A DNA stretch of 64,000 bases, from NCBI GenBank assembly GCA_040954595.2, contig CM082584.2:7812001-7876000 (forward strand). Reading direction: 5' to 3'. The translations under genes and the position numbers were made by a program. This stretch comes from Balanoglossus misakiensis. Its lineage: Eukaryota; Hemichordata. Under the pieces are notes generated by a model that did no database searches, was not told where the DNA came from, and saw nothing but the letters and a program-made list of their open reading frames with translations. Position 1 is the stretch's first letter, and every line of letters begins with the position of its first letter. Positions 10,877 to 22,600 of this stretch are shown in pieces.

Positions 10877-13800
10877 ACGAAAGGACCACACAACTAGAGA
10901 TATAAAACATTCAGCAATAATTATTTTTAAGACGATAGATCTGATGGATTTTAGAACAGCATGTAAATATACTGTGTATATATAAAGTGACATGCAGCCA
11001 TTTTGAAAGTTTTTGACTTGTATTAACAACAAGGAAACATGGCCAAGGTTACTGTCCTGATGCAGCTGATTCCAAGCATTGTGGGTTAGAGTTCATAAGT
11101 TTGGACGTCTATTCTACATACAGTGTATTAGAAACATAAAGTTACAGTGAATTATTGACTTGATTGCAAGTCTTCCTGAAATATGTAGAAACTTTGAAAA
11201 TTGATAAGTGCCTCTGTTGATTTGAGATGTACTAGCTTTTGAAAGAGTAATATCTGATAATAAATAATGAGAATTTTGCAGTGTGCTGTGGTAGTTTTGC
11301 ACATCTATTCTCAAAGACATTCAAGAAAAAAAATCCAATGGTTAATTACTACTAGTCTGTGTTAATTCAATAGTGATAGCAATAGAAATACAGAATCTTC
11401 AAATTATGGTATAATAAATTTTCATTTCATGGTGCTTGTTCAAGAGACGATATGAGCCTTACTTTAGATTTAAATTTTTTTCCAAAGACCTGCCTTACAT
11501 CCTAGCTCCTAATAACAATAAGTTTTCTCCACTTCCAACACTGATTGTTCAACAAAGATTTCAGAATACATCTCCACAAAGAAAAGAATACTGTTGCTGT
11601 TGTAACTAAAATGACAAAGCTAGATGTGAAATGTCTTCTTTATCGTAATGCGTTTGCTGCTGGTACTTTTATTTTTTCAATAAAAAATGGAATGCAAAAG
11701 AATTTCGTGTTACTCTGCTGTTTCATTCTCTTCTCTGAAAACTGTTGACAGTTTCACACTTCTTTGGTGACACATCTCCAACCAAGGGTATACAGACTGC
11801 ACACGCACTGGTTTCAGTTTTACAAGGATCAGAGAGATACAAAAAGTAAATGTAAGTGTTTTGGCCCATGAATGCATCTCTTCTGCATATCTCAATGTCA
11901 GGCCACCGTTCACACACCTGGCCAATTGACGACAGGGACTTAGTATGTACATGTATAAATTTCCATTGCAATAGCGCCAGCAGAGGCCATACAAAGTTTT
12001 ACCTTTGTTTTTCTTTTTGAAAAGTTTCTCTCTATGAGTATAGAATCACACACAAACCTAATATTTTTTCTTTCTTTATTAAATAATTCATAAAAAAATG
12101 TCTGAATTCTGTAAATATTGTGTAAAGTTACTTTATACATCAGTGCAGTCGGTTTTCCAAACTTTTATGTACAAGTGCAAAAGCTATAAATATCCACTCT
12201 TCAAAATCTGTACTCCATTTTTTTTCCATTTTCGGGTTAGTTTTATGTCAAGACTGTATTGTTTTGTTTATGCACAAATCTGAACAAGCTTTATAGGTGT
12301 ACTTGGACTACTAGAATTTCTGAATAACACAACTAGAGACTGGACCACAAGGAATAAAGGACGGTAAAAACAAATTCCGTCACTAGCAGGTATGTTAGTC
12401 GAGGCAATTTGCACATTTCAAATCGCCCTACATCTACTCTTTTTGTTAGTCTATTGTATTAAGAATTTATTTATTCATTGTCCTATGTGAGTGAGACACA
12501 GCAAGTTTTGACTAAACCTGAAATTACACACATGATAAACATTACAGCAAGGCATTGCAATCTTTTCGGCTGCAGCGAAAAGATGACAAGCGGCTATTCA
12601 CCTAGCTCTGTTCATTTATCGAAATTACCATATGCATACTATCTAATTACTCCCATGCATTCGATAACATTAATTTGAAAACATGACAGCAGACAACCGT
12701 GTTTTCCTCTTTCAAAATTGCTCTCGATTTCCAGACTATCAAGCTTTTGATATCAAAAACTTTTTTTCCACTTGCATTTCAGGAGTAAATTTCCAGCATT
12801 TTTTCATGCAAGTTCATGATGAATGGTTTTGTGTTATTTTTCAGTTGGTGGGTGTTTGACAGGAGGGACTAAAACTACCATCCATACTTGTAATATGCCC
12901 ACAAATACTCATGCACAAACATACACACATGCAAGCAAGCATGAACACATGCGCACATACATGTACATCACTGTTGGCAAATGCACTTCGAAACTTGGGT
13001 TTTGCCTGACCAGCACATAAGGATGATACACTATCCTAAAATTCTGCTTCCATGATACAATCGTAACAAACTCTGCTCACACCTCAAAGAGATTTAATTA
13101 CTTGTGGAGAAAATCAGACTGTTCACTGTGGTTCAAGTGCACGACAAATGGAAGACAGATTGTTATCAGGTAGGTATTGCTTGACGATACTGTAAGTTAT
13201 AAACTCTTTGTAGTAGACGATTACGATTGAAATATCGTGCAGAATTTCAGAGGACCAAATATCACACAAATTATAGCTATGGAACAGCAAAAATCACACC
13301 AGAACGGTTCTGACAAAGATCCTGTAAATATTTGATATAAAAAATGTAATGCCTGCTGTTTTCAGAAGAGCAAGTTTTTAAACTGAGGGGAAAGGGGTGA
13401 TGGACATTTTGCAAATTTCTGTAAAATCTGCAAATATAGTTTATGAATTTTTAACAAAAGAATTAAACAACATATGATAAATCTGTGTTTTAACACACAA
13501 AGCTTAATGTCACACAGCCGATTGTCATGGTAAAATATTGCCATTGTAACCCGATTGTCATGGCAACTCAATAACACATTTGTCGCTATAAATAACGACA
13601 CTAAGAATATTTACTTGTACACTGTCATAAATATAAATGAAACTTTCAATAAAAGAAAGAAAATGGTGTTTTCACCACAAAATATAAACACTTTTCTTTA
13701 AGAAAAATCCTGTTTTAATATTTCTCAATGTGTAAACTTTGGTAAAAAAATGGTCTTGCTTGACTTTGGAACTTTTCTAGCGTAGTATATCATGTCATAA

Positions 13801-14414
13801 AAATTCATATTGACTAAAGAAAATGCATTGTTAGGTGTCAGAAACTGAAGAGAATGTTTTTGTGTGAGTAACATTAAATATGATATGCTGATATCAATTT
13901 TGAATATATGGCTGTCTAGATACAGTATGTCGCAGAATATTAGTCACTGGGCACTGCACTCTTGTCGTACAAAAAAATCATGAATTCCATCATAGGAATT
14001 TCCAAATATATATCGTTAGTGGTGTACGTTTACTCAGTCAAACAATTTTTAAAAAGTTGACGCTATTAAGTTGATAAACTATTAAGTGTGTGCAATGATT
14101 GCCATAGTCTGTTTCCCCGCAGAAGACCCAATTCTGTTGGTGACCGCATGGCCAGTACGCAGCCTAACCCTGTCCAAATTTTGGACCAAGATGGCCGCCA
14201 CATTCATGTTGTTTGGTACCATATGAAAGCAATGCAACTTTTTTATATTTCCAATGATCTAGTTTTGTTTTGTTTAACATAACAGCTCTATGTTTCTTCA
14301 TTATTTTAAATTTTGACTAATCCTACGCACAATAAACATATATTTACCAAAGTGAATACACAATATTACAGCAAATGATTATCCATGGACAGAACATTGT
14401 CCATAGCAGCAAAA

Positions 14415-14526
14415 TACTGTAAAACGCGGAAAATAAGTCCAACGCAGAGAAATACGAGAATGCGCAAATTAATCGTCGTGTAACAGTTGCCACTTTTGAT
14501 ACAGCGAAAATTTCCCGTTTTACAAT
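14415..14526. mobile_element. Small inverted-repeat element (MITE-like), TACTGTAAAAC family
   Basis: The left end TACTGTAAAACGCGGAAAA and the right end, read on the other strand, TATTGTAAAACGGGAAATTTT, form terminal inverted repeats around a 112-bp element. It has no coding capacity. It is the most complete of four related copies in the window and lies downstream of the cyclase stop codon, possibly in its 3' UTR. Confidence 0.7.
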
Positions 14527-14738
14527 AGATCGGGGACCAGACTATGAACACCCAATCATATATGCCACAATGTATTGTGGGTAATCATAATAGGGTGGTA
14601 TTATACAAGCTACTATTTTTCTTGCTTCTTTTTAATACAAAAAATAAACACAATGCATTTGATATGGGACGGGTATCATATAAATGTACTCTCTTCACGT
14701 TGACTGCCGGCAAGTATGTGGTACTAAATTCCCAGTCG

Positions 14739-14832
14739 TTAACCTTTTCACCACCATGATTTGGCCCAAATCCACTGTTGCTTTTGGTAAACTTGGACCT
14801 CTACAGAAGGAACTGGGGGGTTGAAGGGTTAA
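14739..14832. mobile_element. 94-bp inverted-repeat element, TTAACCCTTTCACC family, copy 1
   Basis: The ends TTAACCTTTTCACC and GGTTGAAGGGTTAA are inverted relative to each other. The middle contains TTGGACCTCTA and GGAACTGGGG. Two further copies with the same order of motifs are at 33904-33997 and 44182-44274. This copy lies 37 nt beyond the cyclase stop codon and would be transcribed in its 3' UTR. Confidence 0.8.
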
Positions 14833-14869
14833 GTGTCACTGCACCACCCCCTACGTCTTGGTATGTGGA

Positions 14870-16660
14870 TCAATCAAACAGGTTGGCCCTGAACATTCTC
14901 CCTGTCTCCTCTTCACCGTTATTAACCAGCAAGGGCTCGGTGCTTCCAAAGGTCTCAGCAGTGTCCTTATGAACTTGAGAGCTTGCGGCGCCCTCAGTGT
15001 CCACGCGAGTCACCCCACCACTTCCTTCCTCCGGTCCCGTCGCGTCCACTCCACTGAGTTTGTTTTGCGTCGCGTCTTTCTCCTCACTTTTCTTCTTCTT
15101 GTGCTTCTTCTTCTTCTTGTGTTTTTTGTGTTCTCTCCCGCTGGCGCCTTCCGTCTGCGCGGGCTCCGCCAGATCCTCCATCGGAATCACCACTTCCTGC
15201 GTTGCCGCCGACGACGACTCCACCGGCGTCAACGCGGAGCCCCCCAAGGAGGTCGCTGCGGTCGTCGTCATGACGGCCGAGGCTGACTTATTATTGTCCG
15301 TCGGCGAATTGTAACCGTTGACGATCATCACCCGGGCGTCGCTATCCAGCGGAATGTTCAGGCCTCCGTTTCCCAACGGCGGCAGGTTGTTCGGTTTCTG
15401 ACAGCCGGCGCCAGCGGGCCCGTCAGAATTCTCTTTGTCCTGTAGACCCACGTGGAAGAGATTCTTTTCCCATTCTTCGTTAGTCTGCTTCTCTTCAATG
15501 GAACCTGCGCAATGAGCAGACAACAAATTTTGCACCACGCACAACGAAATGATCAAAGTACTGTACTACTACTTTACAATACATGCACAAAGACAAAACT
15601 CTGAACATTACTGCATCACACATCAAGATGCTTTCAGTACTTGAGAATGAGAATCATCAAAATATAAATAAAGTCTTATAAATGGAGAAAACAAGACATT
15701 TATTTCTTGGAAGAAAATAAAGCATAACATGCATGGAGAACACATCACTATCTATTTAAGATGCTGTACGTATAGTAGAATCTTCAAGCAGCGAGAAGAA
15801 ATGGCATGTATACTTTCGTTCTCCACATTAGCAAGATCACATACACCACATAAGCAACACTGCAGGGCTTTTTATATACTAATACTGCAATCATGGACTG
15901 GATTTCTACTCACACTATGCCATGTCAGTTGCAGCTCCAGCAAGGACAAAAAAATACAGCACAGCGTATAATGTGAATATAGCATTCTAGTATTAGCATG
16001 CTAGCAAACATTTTACCAATCAGCTACAACATGTACTATAAAACACGACTTATGGAAGGGGGTGACAAAACAAAAGCTGGTTGTCACCTTAGAATATGTA
16101 ACACAAACGTCACTACCCAAACCAACAGGCTATGTTCATTGTAAACAGCGATATTTTTCGGAAAAAAAATGATTATAAAATTACACATTTCGCATGCATT
16201 CTCCCACCTGTCATGGTCCGACAAAGTGACTTGATTAAGATGCACAGAAATTCACGCAAAGGAAAGCTGGGGGAGACATTATGACACAGAAAGTGAGGGT
16301 AGGAGATGGAGAGAGACAATGACAGTGAGAGTCAGTCAGACAGACAGACAGACAGACAGACTACAGACAGAAAGCGATCTATCCTATGAACCACACTTCC
16401 ATTCAGCACCAACCTGGTAATGATATTTTCCTACAGCTGAGGTCGTCACTTCTCTCCTCCAGTGAGAGTTTCTTTTCTTTGTTGTCCTTGTCGTTGGCGA
16501 CGATTTGATTGACATCTGGCACGGCGCTGCCGTTGTCCAGCTGTGAACGTGAACTGGCGCTCTGATTGGCATCTTCGATGATGTCGACATCGCCGGTAAA
16601 CTGCGGCTTGATGTTCTTGTCTTTGTCAAGAACCCACCAGGTTTTCATGACCCCTTTCCC
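14870..16660 (-). CDS. Guanylate cyclase exons 21-22: end of catalytic domain and long disordered tail
   Basis: Exon 21 (16660-16414) finishes the cyclase domain, then becomes polar. Exon 22 (15504-14870) encodes 210 residues of Ser/Thr/Ala/Gly/Glu-rich sequence. It carries a lysine/histidine cluster at about residues 1032-1045 ([14 protein letters not shown]) and ends RANLFD. Vertebrate natriuretic-peptide receptors stop soon after the cyclase domain, so a tail of about 280 residues is unusual. The exon 21 donor (TTACCAG|gttggt) is weak; without splicing the frame would stop five codons later as PGWC. Confidence 0.85.
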
Positions 16661-19600
16661 CTATAAAAGCAGTCAAAGAGAACAATCACCGTGTATAAGC
16701 GCCATCTCATCAAGTGTCATGAAGGAAATACAGATAATGCTGTAGACATACACACTCAAGAGGGTCTCCAAGTATTACTATAAAATGAGCACTCACCTTA
16801 ACTGCCATTTCGCCTCTGCATGCCACTGTAAAACAACCCATTTTCTTCAGGTAGGTTGCACACGCATCACTGGCCTGGATTTTCAATGCTGAAAAGACAA
16901 ATCCATGTGAATAAGTCAAGAGATACTGAACAACACTCACGTATCATCCATCACCATTACATGTGATTGAGAACCTTGATCTTGTTCGATATTTTGAGGA
17001 TTTTCTTTTCATCTTAAAAGTTAAACTTTGCTTCCAACAGCGAAGGAATACTCTAATATACACTGCTGACTGACAAGAAGAAATTCTACAGGAAAATTAT
17101 ACCGGTACTTACATTTTTCACTTCAGATATTCATTGTATGTTTTTTTTGCATTTGTAAGTCAATTAAGACATTCAAGGCTATATGGTTCAGGTTATGCTG
17201 AAATAAGAAGGAGCCAGCCATCACTATGGTAACAGAACTGAGAGATGATTTCTTACCTTCCCCAGTAGATTCCATTCTGGAGGCTGTGTTGACGGTGTCG
17301 CCGAACAGACAATAGCGGGGCATCTTGAGACCGACCACACCAGCTACAACTGAACCTGTGTGTTGGATTACAAGTCATGAGTACGTCACTTTGAACTTCT
17401 CGGCTGTTTTTCTTTCACGAACACACCGACAGACAGAAGTGAAAAGAGAGAGAAAATAAAATACTTGGGACATACCTGAGTGAATACCTGCCCTAATTTT
17501 GAGGTTAGTGTCAGGTTTGTGTGGAATGACGAAAGTTTCGCAGACGTTGACCAAGTCCAAGGCCATGCTGGCCACTTCGTGGGCGTGCATGTGTCCATTT
17601 CGGTGTGGCACACCAGAGACGCACATATCTGCAGGGGAAACCAAGCATACAAGTATGTATTAGTGCTATTGAGAAATACTGTAAAACGGGTTATTTTCGC
17701 AAGCAATAATTTTTTCGCAAAATACGCAAGAGCCCAAAACAGTTACACAGGACAAACAGATTGCAACTTGTGAGAAGAGAACAACAGTCATTGCTCAGTA
17801 CTTCATGATCATGGAGAGAGCCCTTAAGGATAAATCTTCAGCATACTCAAACTTGAGTGTAATATACTTACATGCATCCCCAATAGTTTCTACTTTATAC
17901 ACATCGTAGCTATCGATGATGGAATCAAAGGTCACATAGAGTTTATTGAGTAAGGCCACCACTTCGTGAGGTGTACTAGATCCAGAAATTGACGTAAACC
18001 CAACTATGTCACTGAAAATGAATGAAAAAATACAATCATGGAGATTAGTAAGGGAAAAAAATTGTTATACATGATTCTGTAAAGAATTTTCTCTGTGCCT
18101 GTATATATATTGCTACATCTGGTGGCAAAGCAAGCATTGTAACTAAATGCTTACCTGAAAAATATTGTACATTCATTAAATGTTTCTGCTGTGGCACTCT
18201 TGCCTTGCCTGAGTTCATCGGCCACCGGCTTCGGTAGCATACCTGGATAAAAGAAAAAAAACATATGTGAGTAAATGATGTCTTATACACATCTATCACC
18301 TGCCATCACGTCTCATGTGTTATTATTGCAATCAGTATAAGTGCTTGTACATCAGAGTGCAAAAAACTACCACCATCACATATTACATTGAAAAAAAGTA
18401 AAACGCTCAACCAAACGTACTGTAAAGAAGTCTATCCGTCTTCTGTTTCTCCAGCACCAGATCCTGGGTTCTCTCCGCCACCAGCACTTCCAGGTGCTTG
18501 GAGTATTTCTCCATCAGTTGCATCATCATGTCCACCGGGTTGGACTTGTTCGGGTTGATGCGGTGCAGGGTTTGTTTGATGCTGGAGAAGGGTGGGCGGT
18601 TGCTGGGGTCGCTGTCCCAGCATTTTTTGATCAACTATGGAGGGGGGGGGGGGGAAGAAAATGGATATCAGACAAATTATAGCAGACAGTTATTACAGAA
18701 AGCACTGGCGAATAAGTTATTTTATGATTGTGTTATTATTATCTACATGTTCTTTCTGAAATTACAGAAAGCACTGGCGAAAAAGTTAGTTTATGATTGT
18801 GTTATTATTATCTACAAGTTCTTTCTGAAATTACAGAAAGCACTGGCGAAAAAGTTAGTTTATGATTGTGTTATTATTATCTACAAGTTCTTTCTGAAAT
18901 TACAGAAAGCACTGGCGAAAAAGTTATTTTATGATTGTGTTATTATTATCTACATGTTCTTTCTGAAATTACAGAAAGCACTGGCGAAAAAGTTAGTTTA
19001 TGATTGTGTTATTATTATCTACATGTTCTTTCTGAAATTACAGAAAGCACTGGCGAAAAAGTTAGTTTATGATTGTGTTATTATTATCTACATGTTCTTT
19101 CTGAAATTACAGAAAGCACTGGCGAAAAAGTTATTTTATGATTGTGTTATTATTATCTACAAGTTCTTTCTGAAACTAGGGAGTTATCCACATGCTCGAA
19201 AATTCGGATGGACTGGCGCCCTCTTGTGATCATTTCTTTCAAAACCAATTACTCCCTGCTGTATTCAAGCTCCTACAAAATACGCTTGCCTTGCAGGATA
19301 AAACATCAACTTTACCTCTAAGTACTCCCTTGGACACGGACACAGTTCCTCATTGGTGCCACTGCCGCTACTGTTATCTGAGAAGTCGGGAAGCTCCGGA
19401 CGCCAAGTGCCGTCCATCAGCTCCACGTCGTCGGACGAGCAGGGTTCATTCCTGGCTGCCACTTCCACAAGAATGATGGCAAAACTGGGTTTTTGATGAA
19501 AGAGGAGAAAAAAATAAATTTCAGGACCTCAAATAGTTTCAGTGTCACATTAAAAAAAAAAACACACTGATAATTTCAAACAGCCACAACAAGTTTTGTT

Positions 19601-22600
19601 TACAAAGCTTTGAATTTTATCCTCGTCATGACAACTGTCACCTCTAAACAATAATCTGCATATACGTGAGCAACAATAGAATGCCAACTATAGACAGCAG
19701 GAATGCGCATGCAAGTTGCAACTACCACAGGTTTTGTAGCTGTTTTCTTTTTACATTAACGTGACAGACAAAATAAAAACATCCTGGAGTACAGATGTCT
19801 AACTATTGTGAGAAACAGCCAACTTGATTCCTGTTCGGACATCAGAAACTAACAGGCATGTACCGTAGGTTACACATTTGGGACTGACCTATAGATATCT
19901 GTGGTTGGCTGATGGATGGCCACTTCGTCCTCCAATGCCTCTGGTGGTAGATACACCCTAGCCATTCTCTTCTGATGGTTCACCCCATACTCATCATCTT
20001 CATCTAGATCATCAAGTCTCATTTTCTTCAGTCCATAATCTGTATAACATAATATGTGTGAGGTCCCTATTATTCGTATGAACTAAATTACATTGTGTAC
20101 ATGCTGTGGTTTTGAAATCAAAGCTGCAACAAGAGTAATCTTTACAAAGGTTGGCCTGGTAACAGTGTCTGCTCACAAACCTGTATAAAAGCCAGTAAAG
20201 AAATATACATGTACAAGAACTAATCCTGAAACAAACCATGAGGGGCAAAACTGGGCTCGATGCAGTTACCATGGAAACCACTACCAGGAACCAAGGTCAG
20301 GCTCAAAATTCAGAAGGTCAATGTCCTCACCTGATACTTTGACAACCCATCTGTCATCAATGATGCAGTTATTCGACTTGAGATGGCCGTGCGGTAATTT
20401 GTGCTGGTGCAGATACGCCATAGCACGGGCGACGTCGGCACAAAATGAAAATCTGTACAGAAAAGAAAAATTTGTGCTTATATGTAGTTTCATTCTCAAG
20501 AACTGTCACAACATCTTTTTCAAAATCTATAATATCCAAGATGATGTAAATTACTAAAAATTGAACGAATGTGAGGAAGACCAAACTGACTTATTTTTCA
20601 TAAACTTTCAGATCTCGACTTGTCTAGACACATATATCAGGTAACATTATACCGGCACAATTTGCAGATCAATTTTCTCGCAGTTGAAATCATTTCAAAT
20701 AGATTTACGTGTAATCGGAACCATGCGAGCTCTTAATACTAGTAGTTTTTGTGTGTCTTGCACATGATGCGATTTACAGATGAATATGTCATGGTGATTC
20801 ATCAGAAAATATATTGCAAATCACGACATGGTGTTCAACCCAGACACCACCCACAGCACTCAACATAAAACATCTATAGCTGTCTTTATTGTATTCTTTA
20901 GATTGGCACCGAACACGAGAACAAATTTTGTTCGATTAAACCGGCAACAGCGACCCATTTATGTGACTTGTATACTAATTTTTATTTCGCTCTAAATCAA
21001 CATTTTACAGCAGCATTGATAGCTAAATCAGTTTTCCAGATGTATAACACTTCACTGCACTCCCAACAGAACTTACCGGAATCCCCAGTTGAGAGGTATA
21101 TCGTCATTCAACAACACATCATTCAAACTTCCCTTGGGACAGTACTCTGTACAGATATAGAGGTTTGGCATCTCAATGCAACCGCCAATGAACTTGCAGA
21201 GATTTGGGTGACTTAGATCCCTGCTAGAAGAGAGACGAAAAGAAACATCATTATGTGTAGAAAGTTTAAGTAAATAAAGTCACGCTCAATATTACTGACT
21301 TTGAAATCCTACAGCAAGTGATTCTGTGACTATATTCGCATAGAATCACAAGTCGAGACACACGACAGTAAAGTGGCCATGCACTTACCTCACTTGTTTG
21401 ACTTCCTTGCGAACAGCTTTAGTGAGCGAGAACTGTAGCTTGGTCACTTTCTTGATGGCTATAGTTTGCCCCTTGCTGTAGAAAAACAACAACAACACTT
21501 AACTGAGAAATAACCAGGATATGACGCAAATGATGAACATTGAACACTTGATGTGCACTAGGTTTTGTTCAAATGATTGAAAGAGAACACAGTACTCACT
21601 AGATTCCCGTCTGCGTAAAGATCTGCTTCTGCTGAGCGGCCATGGCCATACCGGCACCACTGCTGGCCGTGTCTGTCATCTTGTCAGTGCTTTTCTGCAC
21701 GCTGATGACACTACCCATGAAACCACGAATGCCAGTGTCTGTAAGACAACAAAACCATTATCAATTCCATTCACAAACAATTCTACATTCTCGATACTAT
21801 GATTATGTGTTGTAATCATGTGATCATTATTATGAATCAACAAGAAATGCGATACAAAGATTTACAAAAGCTGAGTTTGGAAATTACTTTTGACCAACTT
21901 AAGAATATCCCATGGATAGAAACATACTCACCAGGCTGTATATCATCATATGTAATGATCCAACTCTCGTCCCATAACATCTTCTGTTGTTTGATGTAGA
22001 AATACTACGATGAAATTCAAAAAGAAAAGAGTTTTGACACAGGTCTGTACAATAATGAGAGGTCAAGAGTGCTTGCTCACACAAAAAGCAGTCATGTGAC
22101 TCGATCACTGCCAAACACTGCAGAGTTTACCAACATTGTGACAATTATTACAGGTTCCTAAGCTTGCACCATGGAAAGCAGACCACCATTTTTGACAGTA
22201 CAGTTTGAACGAAAATATACAGTTTTTGTTATTCATTCCAATATAACAGTTGCCTGGTGTTGACAAGTTACTGCAATCACCAATGCCAATTGTTTCATCG
22301 GGGATATATTTTTATTTCGCCAGACTACACCAGATCCTTTGCAGTTCCCGGCAAAACATTACATTCCATCCTTCACCCCTTGTTTCATTGTTCTCAATCC
22401 CAATCATGCTGATATAAAAACTGTTTATAAACCAACAGCGAAAGCGTTTACCGCACAAGCCCATATATATGATGCATTTGCGATATAATTAATTAAAGTG
22501 CAAGTAACGTTAAAACGTACCAAAAGCCAAATAGACAGTGATTGCAATGGATGGTGACTTTATAAGCAATATTTGACAGAAGTGCATGTGAAATTCTTAG

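Larger units (their letters stand above)
10877..14869. other. Region between the convergent SLC25 and guanylate cyclase genes
   Basis: The carrier stops at 10876 (plus) and the cyclase stops at 14870 (minus), so both 3' UTRs fall here. AATAAA hexamers on the plus strand occur near 11262, 11411 and 11681; the first is the nearest candidate for the carrier. On the minus strand the complements of TTTATT near 12075 and 12465 could end a long cyclase 3' UTR. Two transposon-like repeats lie at 14415-14526 and 14739-14832. I see no other gene. Confidence 0.5.

Noticed and set aside
14858-15314. Plus-strand frames of 142 and 105 aa
   Set aside because: They are antisense shadows of the GC-rich last cyclase exon; the Leu/Phe-rich stretch is the reverse of its Lys cluster.
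18693-19175. Possible CRISPR-like array
   Set aside because: The units are contiguous, with no unique spacers, and the host is an animal.
18498-19229. 243-aa plus-strand frame with repeated LQKALAKK units
   Set aside because: It is the translation of a 69-bp minisatellite lying in an intron of the minus-strand cyclase; it has no splice or start context and overlaps exon 15 antisense.
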